From NCBI GenBank assembly GCA_022376925.1, contig JAIOJX010000004.1, positions 179,395,501 to 179,459,500 of the forward strand: a stretch of 64,000 nucleotides of DNA. The letters run 5' to 3'. Position 1 is the first letter of the stretch. Every line of letters starts with the position of its first letter. Shown in pieces: positions 23,051 through 35,749 of the stretch. Source of the DNA: Tragulus kanchil. Lineage: Eukaryota > Chordata > Mammalia > Artiodactyla > Tragulidae. The position numbers were made by a program, and so were the translations under genes. Below the pieces are notes generated by a model, which was not told the origin of the DNA, made no database searches, and worked only from the letters and a program-made list of their open reading frames with translations.

Positions 23051-24897
23051 GGGCAATAAATTAGTAGAAAAGTCTCCAGGAAGATCAGAGCAACAGGGCA
23101 CGTGAGGCAAGCTAGTGACGGCTGGACTAGGGGTGTCCCTTGATTTCTGACACCCTCAGCCAAATTTCCAGGGCCCTCACAGGAGGCCTCAAGTTTATTT
23201 GGGGCTCCGAAAGTCACCCCTCACTTTGAGTTGATTCCTAAGAAAATATAAAGTCTCAGAAGCAGCACCGGTTGGCTTCTAAGGCTGAAAAAGCTTTCTA
23301 GGGAGCACCTAGAACACTGGGGTCGCCTTCAGCCCTGAGTTCCAACACCAGCCCCACCACTTACGGGCCGGATGGCCTTACGTAAGTCCCTTCTACTGAG
23401 CCGCATCGTCGTTATGGATGAAACGGGGTGAAGTCCTTGCCTGCCTACCCGGGAGGTCAGGGGGAGGATTCAGTGAACGGAGTATAAACAGGAAAGGGGG
23501 TCGGGGTTGAGCGACAGTCATTAAAGCCTCTGCCAGAGCCTCGTCATTGCCAAGGGAAGCATCAGCTTGGACCCTGTGGCCCAGGCTGGCCTATTGCCTG
23601 CTGACCCGACGCTCTTTCCAGCCATCACGCAGCAGGTGCTTAAGAAGCTCTGGAGGAGCCAGGCCCTTTGCGGAGGAAAGAGGGCCCACGGCGGTCCCTC
23701 CCCTTGGGGACACAGTCTAGGGGAGATGAACTCTAAGGGGCTCCTGGAGAATGCTGGGCAGGCCGAGCTCAGGGAAGCTGGAGCGTGCGCAGGAGTGCTT
23801 TAGGCAGACCCCCCTGCCGAAGCCCCCAGCTCTGCCAGACCCATCCAGGGTCAGCTCTGCCCCTCAGGCATGGGGTTTTAGGGTCAACGAGTACCAAGCC
23901 AAGGGGACAGAACCCCCAAGCCAGATCGCCCCAGGCACCTCCCTCACCCAGCGATGCTCCCACATCAGTGGAGATGAGTCGTACCCCCAGTATGACCAGC
24001 GGGACTGGCTCAGAGGAGGGGACGGCTACCAAGCGGGCCATGGCCTTGGGCACCCCCAAGTGCACCCCGTGACCCCACCTATCCTCCCCGCCCGCCAGCC
24101 CAGCCCTCCCTGACCCCGTCTCCACCTTGCAGCCCAGAAGCCTGGAGACACCCAGGCAAAGCACCGCCAACAACAGGAGGCCCTCTTCAAATCCGTAAGA
24201 TGAGGACCCGGGAGGGGACCTCTGGGCTCTCCTGTGGACTAGCTGCATGTCCCCAGGGCCAGCCAACCCGCCCTGGGCGCATTTCCTCCTCTGTGCCCCC
24301 AAGGGCTCCTACTGCAGGGCCCCTAGGCGGACCCTCCCGACAGGGTCAGTTCTCCAGCCCTTCTCCGGACACATCCTTTCTCCACGGCGAGTTCCTTTCT
24401 CCACCGCTAGGGGTCCTCTGGGAGGCTGGATTCACGGCGGCCGACGGTGCAGGGCGACCTCTCGTGGCCACATGTGCGCATAACAGGCTCACTAGCGACT
24501 GGCCGCTTGGAGACCGCAGGAGGGCCCTGGGAGGGCTGGCCAGGCTCTGCCCACACCCTGCCCTCCTCCCAGGCCTGGGGGGCCACAGCCACCTCCTCAG
24601 GTCCATCAGGCCCACGTGGGAAAAGATGAGGTGGCCTTGAGTCCGTCAGACCTGACTTCCTTCAGCTCTTTACTCAGAAACATGTACTGAGCCCCAGCTG
24701 TGTGCCTCGACTGCATGGGTAGGGAGGCAGCCACCCGCCAGGGACGGGTCCCCACTGTCACTGAAGTTATGGTTCAGCCAGGCCCCAGCACCTCCACTTC
24801 ACACTCTGAACCCCACGCTCCTCCCGTAACTTTGCTCCACAGCCCCCACCTTGCTGGGCTGCTGCCTTGAGGCTGAAGGTGCAGGTGCTCATGAAGC
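23051..24897. other. Intergenic DNA, no gene recognised
   Basis: Open frames 23751-24113(+) and 23769-24302(-) overlap on opposite strands and show no family similarity that I recognise. No clear repeat element is seen. Confidence 0.45.
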
Positions 24898-27114
24898 TGG
24901 AGGTACATCTGGCCTGGGGCAGATGCACAGGACCTGGGCCCTCCCTCGGCAGCCACCCCCCCTCCACCCACCCCACCTCCACACTGCTGCCCCTTTCTCC
25001 AGAGGGTTGTCCCAGGCCTTCCAGCCGGACTCCCCGGTCTCAATCCCTTATCACTCCCGGCCCGTGCGGGTCCCCCTCCCTTGGGAGATCACATCAGGCT
25101 GACTGACTCGCTCTCCCGTCCCCACAACCAGGGAAGGGACCATTTTTAATGGAATTTAATTGGGAAACTTTATAAAATAAAGGTCCTTTCATAGAATGAG
25201 GGAACACTCTGAACATTGCCTTTCAGGCCCCCTTGGATTTTTCTGTTCAGTGTGTTCACTTAAAGTAAGGCAGTACTGAGCCCTTCCCCACTCCAATGGC
25301 CAACCCCGGCCAGAGCATCTGGACTTAGATGCTGTGAGTCCAGGCCCTGGAGGAAAGCAAAGGCTGAGTCGGTCTCTTTCGGCCCCCAGAAGTCCTCCCA
25401 GAAAGCAAGAGGGCAGGCCCTGGGCGCTGCATTCTGTGGCTGGCGGCGTCACCTCCAGAGGAATGCCCCTCACCCCGAGCCTTCTTGCTGGGATCCACAT
25501 TCCACCCTAAAAAAGGGAAAAACAAAAGATTTACCTGGTGAAGACGCTGCAGCACAGAGAGGCTTCACACCCTGCCCAGAGTCACACAGCCCCAGGAACT
25601 GCACAGAGAGGGAAATACAGAGCCAACTGCAAGGTCAGTGCTCGTCAGAGACCCCAGGTCTGTTTTCCTGGACCATCTCACTCAACTTCAGACAGGCCTG
25701 CCCGCCTGTGGATCCATTTGGGAAGGAAGCCAGGGAACCCGGGGAGCCAGTGAATTGGGAGTTCTCCTCATGCTGAGCCACCCAGAGGCTTTCCCTGCCC
25801 CCTCACTGCCCCCCTACATGGGCCCCATCCCAGGGCTTCTCCCTGGGCATGCTGTGTCCAGGGCAGAGGCCGAGGCGGTCCTCTGGACTCAACCCACTCT
25901 GTCCACAAGTGACTCCTGGCCAGCCCCAGAGATGAAGCCTCACACTGGCCTGTCCCTGGCAGGGGACGGGGCACAGGGCTCATGATGAAGCCAGCAGACT
26001 TTACAGGGTGGAGGTACATCTGGCCTGGGGCAGATGCACAGGACCTGGGCCCTCCCTCGGCAGCCACCCCTCCACCCACCCCACCTCCACACTGCTGCCC
26101 TTTCTCCAGAGGTTGTCCCAGGCCTTCCAGCCGGACTCCCGGTCTCAATCCCTTATCACTCCCGGCCGTGCGGGTCCCTCCCTTGGGAGATCACATCAGG
26201 CTGACTGACTCGCTCTCCCGTCCCCACAACCAGGAAGGGACCATTTTTAATGGAATTTAATTGGGAAACTTTATAAAATAAAGGTCCTTTCATAGAATGA
26301 GGGAACACTCTGAACATTGCCTTTCAGGCCCCCTTGGATTTTTCTGTTCAGTGTGTTCACTTAAAGTAAGGCAGTACTGAGCCCTTCCCCACTCCAATGG
26401 CCAACCCCGGCCAGAGCATCTGGACTTAGATGCTGTGAGTCCAGGCCCTGGAGGAAAGCAAAGGCTGAGTCGGTCTCTTTCGGCCCCCAGAAGTCCTCCC
26501 AGAAAGCAAGAGGGCAGGCCCTGGGCGCTGCATTCTGTGGCTGGCGGCGTCACCTCCAGAGGAATGCCCCTCACCCCGAGCCTTCTTGCTGGGATCCACA
26601 TTCCACCCTAAAAAAGGGAAAAACAAAAGATTTACCTGGTGAAGACGCTGCAGCACAGAGAGGCTTCACACCCTGCCCAGAGTCACACAGCCCCAGGAAC
26701 TGCACAGAGAGGGAAATACAGAGCCAACTGCAAGGTCAGTGCTCGTCAGAGACCCCAGGTCTGTTTTCCTGGACCATCTCACTCAACTTCAGACAGGCCT
26801 GCCCGCCTGTGGATCCATTTGGGAAGGAAGCCAGGGAACCCGGGGAGCCAGTGAATTGGGAGTTCTCCTCATGCTGAGCCACCCAGAGGCTTTCCCTGCC
26901 CCCTCACTGCCCCCCTACATGGGCCCCATCCCAGGGCTTCTCCCTGGGCATGCTGTGTCCAGGGCAGAGGCCGAGGCGGTCCTCTGGACTCAACCCACTC
27001 TGTCCACAAGTGACTCCTGGCCAGCCCCAGAGATGAAGCCTCATACACTGGCCTGTCCCTGGCAGGGGACGGGGGGCACAGGGCTCATGATGAAGCCAGC
27101 AGACTTTACAGGGT
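24898..27114 (+). repeat. Tandem direct duplication 5 (offset 1,101-1,111 bp)
   Basis: 24898-26008 repeats as 26009-27114. In the first 200 bp of copy 2 homopolymers are shortened: 'actccccggtc' becomes 'actcccggtc', and 'cggcccgtgcgggtccccctc' becomes 'cggccgtgcgggtccctc'. Near its end copy 1 lacks bases present in copy 2 ('gcctcacactgg' against 'gcctcatacactgg', 'gacggggcac' against 'gacggggggcac'). The interior, with several shadow open frames, is duplicated unchanged. Confidence 0.9.
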
Positions 27115-27204
27115 CCTGTGCAGGGGCACATAGCCCACCCTGGGGTCCAGAGGGACTTCCTGGAGGAGACGCCTTTGTCATCAGGATTTGAAGGATTCGA
27201 ATCT

Positions 27205-27262
27205 GGGGGAGTGTGTGAGTGTGTGTGTGAGTGTGTGTGTATCAGTGTGAGTGTGAGTAGAT
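27205..27262 (+). repeat. (TG)n/(TGAG)n microsatellite
   Basis: Alternating gtgtgtgag units. The same stretch recurs at about 28299-28356 as part of duplication 6. Confidence 0.85.
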
Positions 27263-27386
27263 GAGAGTCAGCGGAAAGAGGGAAGGTGAGAGCGATGGCC
27301 AGGGAGAGGTCACGGCCCCGAGGTGCGGCGACAGGGATGGCCTGAGCCGGGGGGGAAGCACGGCTGAGCCTGTTGTTGGAAGTTTT

Positions 27387-27530
27387 AAAATATTTATATA
27401 TTCATCTATTTGGCTGTACCAGGTCTTAGTCGTGGCATGTGAACTCTTAGTTGTGGTATGTGGGATCTAGTTCCTTGACCAGGGATGAAACCCGAGCTCC
27501 CTGCATTGGGCGTATGGGCTTTCAGCCAAA
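27387..27530 (-). mobile_element. Antisense CHR SINE (two copies through duplication)
   Basis: Shows 'atttggctgtaccaggtctt', 'gtgggatctagttccttgac' and 'agggatgaaacccgagctcc', the reverse-complement SINE pattern. The second representation is at about 28481-28624. Confidence 0.8.
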
Positions 27531-29469
27531 GTCCTTGTTATTAGAATTTGAGGAGAGAAAGGAACAGACTGGGGCCTGAGGTTCAGAGAAGGGGCCCCAG
27601 GCCTTTCTCACCTGTCTCGGCCATTGCTCTCCTCCCTGAGCCCAGCCTGGCCTATTTCCCCATCACCGAGGTGGGCATGGGCTGCCCAGCCCTGCTGAGC
27701 CAAGCTGCGGCCCCCTTTCCGGGCCTTCCTCTCAGGTGGGAGGTGAACCTGGGCTGCTGGGCCAGGTCCAAGGGCCTCCCACCGGCTCCTCGTTGTCAGC
27801 CTGGCCATCCTGGACATCCTCCTGGGCGAGACACGGGCTCTGGGAAGCTGGCCAGGCCAGTTGTGCTTTCTGTTTGCTTGGTTTGTTTTTCGGCCCCCCG
27901 CCTGGGATCCATTTGGGAAGGAAGCCAGGGAACCCGGGGAGCCAGTGAATTGGGAGTTCTCCTCATGCTGAGCCACCCAGAGGCTTTCCCTGCCCCCTCA
28001 CTGCCCCCCTACATGGGCCCCATCCCAGGGCTTCTCCCTGGGCATGCTGTGTCCAGGGCAGAGGCCGAGGCGGTCCTCTGGACTCAACCCACTCTGTCCA
28101 CAAGTGACTCCTGGCCAGCCCCAGAGATGAAGCCTCATACACTGGCCTGTCCCTGGCAGGGGACGGGGGGCACAGGGCTCATGATGAAGCCAGCAGACTT
28201 TACAGGGTCCTGTGCAGGGGCACATAGCCCACCCTGGGGTCCAGAGGGACTTCCTGGAGGAGACGCCTTTGTCATCAGGATTTGAAGGATTCGAATCTGG
28301 GGGAGTGTGTGAGTGTGTGTGTGAGTGTGTGTGTATCAGTGTGAGTGTGAGTAGATGAGAGTCAGCGGAAAGAGGGAAGGTGAGAGCGATGGCCAGGGAG
28401 AGGTCACGGCCCCGAGGTGCGGCGACAGGGATGGCCTGACCCGGGAGGGAAGCACGGCTGAGCCTGTTGTTGGAAGTTTTAAAATATTTATATATTCATC
28501 TATTTGGCTGTACCAGGTCTTAGTCGTGGCATGTGAACTCTTAGTTGTGGTATGTGGGATCTAGTTCCTTGACCAGGGATGAAACCCGAGCTCCCTGCAT
28601 TGGGCGTATGGGCTTTCAGCCAAAGTCCTTGTTATTAGAATTTGAGGAGAGAAAGGAACAGACTGGGGCCTGAGGTTCAGAGAAGGGGCCCCAGGCCTTT
28701 CTCACCTGTCTCGGCCATTGCTCTCCTCCCTGAGCCCAGCCTGGCCTATTTCCCCATCACCGAGGTGGGCATGGGCTGCCCAGCCCTGCTGAGCCAAGCT
28801 GCGGCCCCCTTTCCGGGCCTTCCTCTCAGGTGGGAGGTGAACCTGGGCTGCTGGGCCAGGTCCAAGGGCCTCCCACCGGCTCCTCGTTGTCAGCCTGGCC
28901 ATCCTGGACATCCTCCTGGGCGAGACACGGGCTCTGGGAAGCTGGCCAGGCCAGTTGTGCTTTCTGTTTGCTTGGTTTGTTTTTCGGCGGCAGAACTCTT
29001 TCTGCAAACCTCTTGGCCCCGGGGTGCACCAGTGTGGGGCATGGACGTAGAGAACAGTTCTGGCTGAGAGCCATCGAAGGCTGAGGGCCAGGTGATGGGG
29101 AAGCCTGGCCTCCAGGAGGCCCCTGAGCCCCCTCAGATCTGAGGCAAGACGGAGGCTGCCTTGGCCACCTGCTCACCCCGCCGTGGGCCAGCGGGGCTCA
29201 GAGGTCAGAGCTCTGAGCAGCTGGTCAGCCTGGCTGCTCACTGGGCCCACAGCCACCAGGCCTGTCCTCTGGTGCTGGGTGGGATCCAGTTCCTGACTCC
29301 CGGCTCAGTGGGTGGGCCGTGCAGGCTGCAGTCGCTCCACGCCTGAGGCTCCACCAGCCTCCCTGTGGCTCCCTGTGGCTCCGTAGGTCTCCCCTCACCC
29401 GGCTTTAGGCGACCCTCCCAACCTGAGCATTTCCAAGGTGATTTCTAGTCACATATGTGACTTATAGCT

Positions 29470-29610
29470 ACTGTCTTACTTTATTTGACTTGTAACTACT
29501 ATCGTACATATATACTGTCATATAAATGTCATATATATATGACTCATAGCTATTGACATATATATATATGACTCCCATATATATAATATGTAATATGTAA
29601 TATATAATAT
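29470..29610. repeat. AT-rich simple repeat
   Basis: Degenerate (TA)n and 'atatgtaatatgtaatat' tracts immediately beside the antisense SINE at 29611-29755. It may include the degenerated tail of that SINE. Confidence 0.75.
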
Positions 29611-29755
29611 AGTGCTTGGCTGCATCAACTCTTAGTTCAGCTTGTGGGATCTTTTGTTACAGCATGTGGGATCTAGTTCCCTGACCAGGGATTGAACTGG
29701 GGCTCGCTGCATTGGAAATGGGGAGCCTTAGCCACTGGACCACCAGGGAGGTCCC
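29611..29755 (-). mobile_element. Antisense CHR SINE
   Basis: Contains 'cttggctgcatcaactctta', 'gggatctagttccctgacca' and the head reverse complement 'ggaccaccagggaggtccc'. Confidence 0.85.
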
Positions 29756-30649
29756 TGCTCTAAGTCTTTAACGGGCAACCCCCTCCCTGTTACCCCAGCA
29801 ACCCCACAGACCCTCCCCCCGAGGGGAAGCCCTTGCTAGATTCTGTTGCTCCCCCCTGCTTCATCCCCACCGCCACCCGAGGGACCCTGTCCCACTGCTG
29901 TCATGAGAAAGTGGCCATGACAACTTCCGGCTACACCTGGACAGCAGTTGGAGGTTCGGCCAGGACCTGCAGGGGCCCCCTGGGTGTGAGTATGTGTGTG
30001 TGTCTTGGTGTGTGTATGGAAGTGACCACAGATTTCTCTGTCTGTCTCCAAGTGCTGAGAGCGCGGGGCCGGGCTGCCCCGGGAGAGGGGATGGCCGGCC
30101 GTCGCTGGCCGTGCTCTGAAGGCATCCATGAGCCACCCGCATTGAGGCTCACAGAGTGCGGCCTCACCTCCCTCCCTTTATCCTGAAACGCGTAGCACAG
30201 ATGCATTCACTGGCTTGATATTTCAAATGATTTTTTGAAGAAATTCATCTGAAGTAAAGATCATTTCATGTAACCCTCACAGGGACCCCATGGAGCATTA
30301 CTGTCCCCAGAGAGGCGGCTTGGAGGGCTCCGGCCCTGCTCCTGGCCGCTGCCCCTGCCGGCTGCTGCCTGGTTCATCCCAGCCGCGCCCAGCCCCCGCC
30401 CTGACCCGCTGAAGCCGCAGCCGCAGCTGCGTGGGCTGGAGGGACCGTTCCCTCCTGGGCCTGAGGCTGGGGAGCCTTGTGGCCCTTGGTGACCTGACCT
30501 CTGTCCTGATGGGTGGGACAGCTGTGACCACCCCAGAATGGGCCCTGGAGCCCCAAGGACTAAGGGGGCGTGGCATTTCTAACAGCCAAAGCTGGACTTG
30601 TTTTTCTGTCCTTCCTGAGCTCTTTCCCTGCTACTCAGGGCATCTTTTT

Positions 30650-31156
30650 TTAAGAAAAAAAAAAAAAGCATTTTATTTGTTTGTTCATTTATCTATTACT
30701 TTTGGCTGTTCTGGGTTTTCAATGCTGCTGGTGGTTCTTCTCTAGTTGCCAGGAGTGGGGCTACTCTCTAGTGGAGGTGAGCAGGCTTCTTGTTGCAGGG
30801 ACTTCTCTTGTTGTGGAACTCAGACTCTAGGGCACACGGGCTTCAGTAGTTGCGGCACATGGGCTCCATAGTTGTGACTCTGAGGCTCTAGAGCGCAGGC
30901 TCCATCGTTGTGGCTCGTGGGCTTAGTTGCTCCGCAGCATGTGGGGTCTTCCCTGATCAGGGATAAGACCCATGTCTCCTGCATTGGCAGGCGAACTCCA
31001 TACCACTGAGCTACCAAGGAAACCCTTTTTCTTTCTTTTCTTTTTTTCTTGACGGCACCACGCAGCATGCAGGATATTAGTTCCCCGACCAGGGACTGAA
31101 TGTGCACCTCCTGCAGAAGTGCAGTCTTAACCACTGAACCACCAGGGAAGTCCCCA
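30650..31156 (-). mobile_element. Two adjacent antisense tRNA-derived SINEs
   Basis: A long Bov-tA/CHR element (about 30650-31026, poly-T-led, containing 'cttgttgtggaactcagact' and ending 'gctaccaaggaaaccc') abuts a shorter CHR element (about 31030-31156, T-rich lead, ending 'ccaccagggaagtcccc'). The second T-rich tail touches the head of the first, which suggests one inserted beside the other. Confidence 0.8.
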
Positions 31157-32920
31157 CCCTGGCATCTTCGCTGGCCGCTCCAGGCCATGGTAGGAGGGGG
31201 CAGCCCCAGCCCCTGCCCAGCCAGAAGTGTCGTTACCAAGACATGAATCAAGTCAGGTGCTCTGCCCGCTGTCACCAGTCTGACCCTCAACTCAGGCTCA
31301 CTGCACTTCACAGACAGGATGGTCCCCTCAAAAACGATGTGCAAAAACCAGCCTTTCATTGATAATCCTGCAAGAGGTTTGTTTGTAACAAAGAGCTCGA
31401 GAAGAGAAGAGATTCTCCTTCACCTCCCCTGGTCAAGCCAAGAAACTTCTGAGAAAGAAATCAGCACACCCTGACTACTTAGGGGTCCTTGTATCAGCCA
31501 GCACGGCCCAGGCATACCGGTGTCCACAGCACCGAGTCACAAATGCACAGCAGAGGCCGGGGACCTGCTGGCTTCGGGGCCCATGCAGGGGAGTGGTGTG
31601 TCTGCAGACTGGGGAGGCTCTGTTAGGCAGGTCCTTGATTGATGAACATTTATTGAGCATTTATGAGGGACCAGGTACTATAACAGGCATGGGGGAACAG
31701 AGATGACTAAGGCCCAGGCAACGCCCTGGCACCTGCCTGGGAGAGTCCCTCTTGACGGGGAACCCATAGTCTGTCCCCAGCGTCCCGCTGGCTCCAGTAA
31801 CCTGGATCCAGTGTCTTTCCCTCCTCAGATGGGACTTCTCCTTCCATAAAACAGGCTCAACCGCACCTGCCGCCTGGTGACAGAGCTCTTTGAGCTCCCC
31901 GGATAAAAGATCCTGTAAACACAGAGCCTGGTCGCCAGCCTGGGTGGGGTGGTAGAGTCGGGAGCCCGCATCAGATCCCCAGGAGGCAGAGACACAGCTC
32001 CCGGGGAGTCGACGGGCATCAAGATCCTCTGAGGTCACAGTCAGCAAGTCTGACATGAAAGTCCCCCGCCCCGCCCCCGCCCCCGCCAAGGCTCCCCTGC
32101 CTGTGATACTTAAATGACAGACGCCAACACCCTGGGGCGGGAGGGGCCCTGGCTGCAGGGAGGTGGCCGCAGTGCGTGCCTCTGACACAGGAGTGCTGGG
32201 AACCTGGCAGGGACAGGCTCGTTCCACCATGCCGTGAGGCTGTCACGGGGAAGCCCGGGCGCTGGCAGCACTGAGAAGCGACCTGATTTGACTCTGTGTC
32301 CAGGACAAGCCCTTCTCCCTTCCTCTCCCAAGACTGCGGGGGCAAAAGTCCTTTGTACTGAAGCAGCACCCCTCCTCACCTGACGGCACCCCGAGGGAAA
32401 CAGAGGGCAGGGAGCCTCGGTGACTTGTTCCGGGTCGCACAGCCAGTGGCGTGATGGACAGACTGGTTATTTGCATTTTCTGAATGAAAGGTGAAGTGGC
32501 TCGCAGAGCAAGACGCAGAGCAGGCAAGCGGGGCGCCCGACCTAGCCCCAGGACTGCAGATGGCACGTCCCCCCCGCCCCCCATTTTCGGCCACAGCGGG
32601 ACTTTCCATGGCTGCTGCTGCCCTGGGAGGGACCCGAAGGGGGTTCCGGGGCCCCAGAGCGCTCAGGTGGGCCTCTGGCGGGCAGGGGCAGGGGCGGGGG
32701 CGGGAGCATCTGGGTTCCTCGCACTGAGCTGTTCCTTGGCGTCTCCAGAGCTAACTTTCCCATGAAGCCGAGCCGGCTCGGCGCCCAGGACAGCACGGCG
32801 TGCTCGGGAGCCCACGGAAGTGTTTGCAGTTGTTTTAAAACCAGAAGCAACATTGAGTGTCATAATAGTGAATACTTACTAATGCATCAGGCCTAGATGA
32901 GTCATCTTCTATCCACGTCC
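31157..32920. other. Intergenic DNA, no gene recognised
   Basis: An L2/MIR-like segment lies near 31635-31710 ('gaacatttattgagcattta'). Several overlapping frames at 31661-32609(-) lack splice context and known motifs. G+C and CpG rise near 32060-32100 and 32550-32710. Confidence 0.45.
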
Positions 32921-33150
32921 AGTTCAGTTCAGTCACTCAGTCGTGTCCGACTCTTTGTGACCCCGTGAACTGCGGCACGCCAGGCTTCCCTGCCCTTCAT
33001 CGTCTCTCGGAGCCTGCCCAAGCTCATGCCCATGGGCTCAGGGATGCCCTCCAACCATCTCATCCTCTGTTGTCCCCTGCTCCTTCTGCCTTCTATTTTT
33101 CCCAGCATCAGAGCTTTTCCAAATGAATTGTCTCTTCGCATCAGGGTCGT
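32921..33150 (-). mobile_element. BovB LINE 3' end (ORF2 C-terminal fragment)
   Basis: On the minus strand a 70-codon frame (32929-33141) ends REAWRAAVHGVTKSRTRLSD, the characteristic C-terminus of BovB ORF2. It is 5'-truncated, as most BovB copies are. BovB is abundant in ruminants and supports the organism call. Confidence 0.92.
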
Positions 33151-33707
33151 AACATATAATTAAAAAAAATTTTTTTATGAAGGACGAGGTCACTGAAGCA
33201 GAAGTGCCTGGCAATGGAGAAAGCCACCATGGGGCCCCATGGCGGCAGCCACATTCGTCAGACGCCAAGAGCCTGTCCCAGGTGGGGCAAAGCCGGCCAC
33301 TTCCACCCTGCCCCTGTTTGTGAAATGATGGAGAACAGAGGAGCAGGAACAGCGTGGTGAAAGAGAGAGAAGGGCACTGGGCGACGACTACACAAATGAA
33401 TGGCAGCCAGACAGACAGAGGAGCCCAGACGGGCAGAGCGCTGCTGAGGGAGAAGGGCAGCGAGGCAGCAGACATGGGGAGAAAGGGCTGTGTGGGACTG
33501 CACGATCTGCAGGTCCCTCAGAGAGGAGAGCCAGGACAGAGGGAGGGACCTGGCACCATCTCAGGAGCCTCGAACAACAAGCCGGTGATTTTCCAGGGGT
33601 CCTTATGACACTCCTGTATCTGCCTGAACAAATGACCACAAATCTGGTGACTTAAAGCAACACAGACGTGTTCCCTCGTAGTTGAGAGGACCAGAAACCC
33701 AGAATCA

Positions 33708-33912
33708 CCGGCCCACAGTGGTTAGGACCTCACGCTCCCAGTGCAGGGCGTCTAGCTTGGATCCATGGTCAGGGAAATAGTAGTAGATCCCACATGTTGC
33801 AACTAAGAGTTTGCACGCCGCCACTAAAGATCCCACGTGTTGCAATGACGATCAAGGTCCCAAGTACCACAACTGAGTCCTGGCTCAGTCAAATAAATTT
33901 TTTGTTTTTTTT
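33708..33912 (+). mobile_element. CHR/Bov-tA SINE
   Basis: Contains 'cacagtggttaggacctcac', 'cagggaaatagtagtagatc', repeated 'gatcccacatgttgcaac' motifs and the tail 'caaataaattttttg'. Confidence 0.75.
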
Positions 33913-34032
33913 AATCATTGCACCAAAGTCAAGGTCAGTAGGGCCTTGCTTGCTCTGGAGGCTCTAGGAAAAAATCCATCCCTGGCTTCTCCCAGCTTTT
34001 GGTGTCTGCCAGCATTCCTTGTCTGGTGCCCA

Positions 34033-34180
34033 TACACTCCAATTTCTTTCTTTTTTATATAAGCAAAAAGTTAAGTTTTATTTGGGATCCTGCTCCTCGG
34101 CGAGGTTCACGGGTCCGTGAGCAGGGCCTGTGAAGTCACGTCCAGAGGCAGAGTAAGGGGCTTTTTACACTCCAATTTCT
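34033..34180 (-). mobile_element. 118-bp retro-inserted sequence with perfect 15-bp TSD
   Basis: TACACTCCAATTTCT occurs at 34033-34047 and again at 34166-34180. The insert 34048-34165 begins with a T-rich stretch and has TTTATT at 34077-34082, so on the minus strand it ends with AATAAA followed by an A-rich tail. It does not resemble the tRNA-derived SINEs here. It looks like a reverse-transcribed 3' fragment of an unidentified transcript or repeat. Confidence 0.75.
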
Positions 34181-35749
34181 GCTTCCGTGGTCACACTGCC
34201 CTCTGTCTTCTCCTCTGCCTCGCTCTTCAAAGGACACTGGTAATTGCATTTAGGATTCACCTTGACCTCTTCTCAAAAACCTTCATTTAATTGCATCTAC
34301 AAAGACTATCCACGTATGGTAACATTCACAAGATCCAGTGATTAGGACCTACTATCTTTGGGGCCCATGGTCCACCTACTACAGGCCCATAGAGTCAACA
34401 TAGTTTACTCAGGGCTGCCTCTAGCCAACCTGTGGGCATGGCCCTTACCTGAGACCAGGGGAGGACACACGGCCTCTCACTTTACAAACCAGCACATCCT
34501 GGAGAGGGGTCCTCCTGTCAGGATCCCTGGAGGAGAGTGAAGTGGGGTCTGCAGTGGAGGTGGTGGGACATGGAGACTGCGTCGGGACTGGCTTGGACAG
34601 ATCTTAGGAGGGCAAGGTGTCAGGAGAGGTTCCCTTCCCTACCTGGATGATGACTAAATCTGATTTGAATTCCCACTTAACTCATCCCACGTTCAGCAGA
34701 CACTTAGACCTGAGCCAGCTCTTGTCTTCAGGAAGCAGGAAGCTCCAAGTCTAACCCCAGAAGCAAGTACTGTCCTTTTCAATAGCTTTCAGTGCAGGTG
34801 ACACTTTTCCAGGCAGGACAGTGGAGATCCAGGGATGGCAGCGGGGTGGGGGGGGTCGAGGGATCATTTTTGCCTGGAGGTGACTGAGCACAAGGGTTTT
34901 ACATTTCCTTAGTCCCCTACCCGCAGCGTCTTCCTGTCCGATTTCATCACTTTGAGTTTCTTCCTCTTAGCACTTTATAAGTGAAATAACAACACCGTTT
35001 CATCTTCCCTTAGAAGAGTTTGCACAGGAAGTGCTTCTCCCAAGCCCTTTCTGTGTCTGCAGAGCTGACCACTGGGGAGACAATGCTAGGGACCCTTGGA
35101 GCCAGGAGGCATGCTGCTAGTTTAGTATCTATCAAGGCTCATTCCTCCCACGGGTCTGAATGAGGCAGAGGAACAAGCAGCCAGCCATGCCTTCTCAGCA
35201 CCACCTGGGTGGTGATTAAAATGGAGAAAAGCTTCTGCCATGAAATTTGAGGGGGCTCTCAGGGCAGACTGGGGTGTGGCAGAACCTCTTGACAAATCTG
35301 GAATCCCAAAAACGAGCGAAAAAAAAAAAAGGCTTGGATATAGAGAGAATCTTCTAATCTCAGTTTTGCCTCTTTCGAGCTGTGTGACTTTAAGTAAATC
35401 ACTTAAAAAACTATGAATCTGTTTCCAGATCAGTTTAAAAAAAGCAGTGTCGGGATGCCCAAGAAAACAGTTACGCATGAGCCTCCAACAATCTTATTTT
35501 TTTAGGGGAGGGACACTAAGGGCTATGCGCTCCCTCTGCAGAAGGGCCCCAGCCAGGGGTTGTCAATCACCCTAGCTCCCCACCTCCTCGTGCCATCTTC
35601 AGTGCCTTTAGGTCCTGGCACCCTGGCTCTCCTGAGTCAGCTCGCGGAGCACTGGGACCCAGAAGGCCACGAGCGGGCTAAGAAATACGAGGCGGTGCTA
35701 GGAGAGGGCTCAGGTGTTTTCAGCCACCAGGCTCAGAGCCAAGTGCGCA
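34181..35749. other. Intergenic DNA upstream of SUN2
   Basis: No recognised gene or full repeat. Short A-rich runs, for example near 35320, are the only simple sequence seen. Confidence 0.45.

Larger units (their letters stand above)
26811..28988 (+). repeat. Tandem direct duplication 6 (unit about 1,094 bp)
   Basis: 26811-27904 repeats as 27905-28988. It overlaps duplication 5, so the segment 25711-26008 also occurs at 26811-27114 and 27905-28208, three copies in all. At the junction copy 1 reads 'tttttcggccccccgcctgg' where copy 2 continues as 'tttttcggcggcagaactc'. Confidence 0.9.

Noticed and set aside
27548..28285. 245-residue open frame
   Set aside because: It runs across the junction of duplication 6 at about 27900, so its length comes from joining two copies.
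29470..29610. AT-rich tract as a replication origin or matrix-attachment site
   Set aside because: It is a short degenerate simple repeat beside a SINE tail; nothing beyond base composition supports a function.
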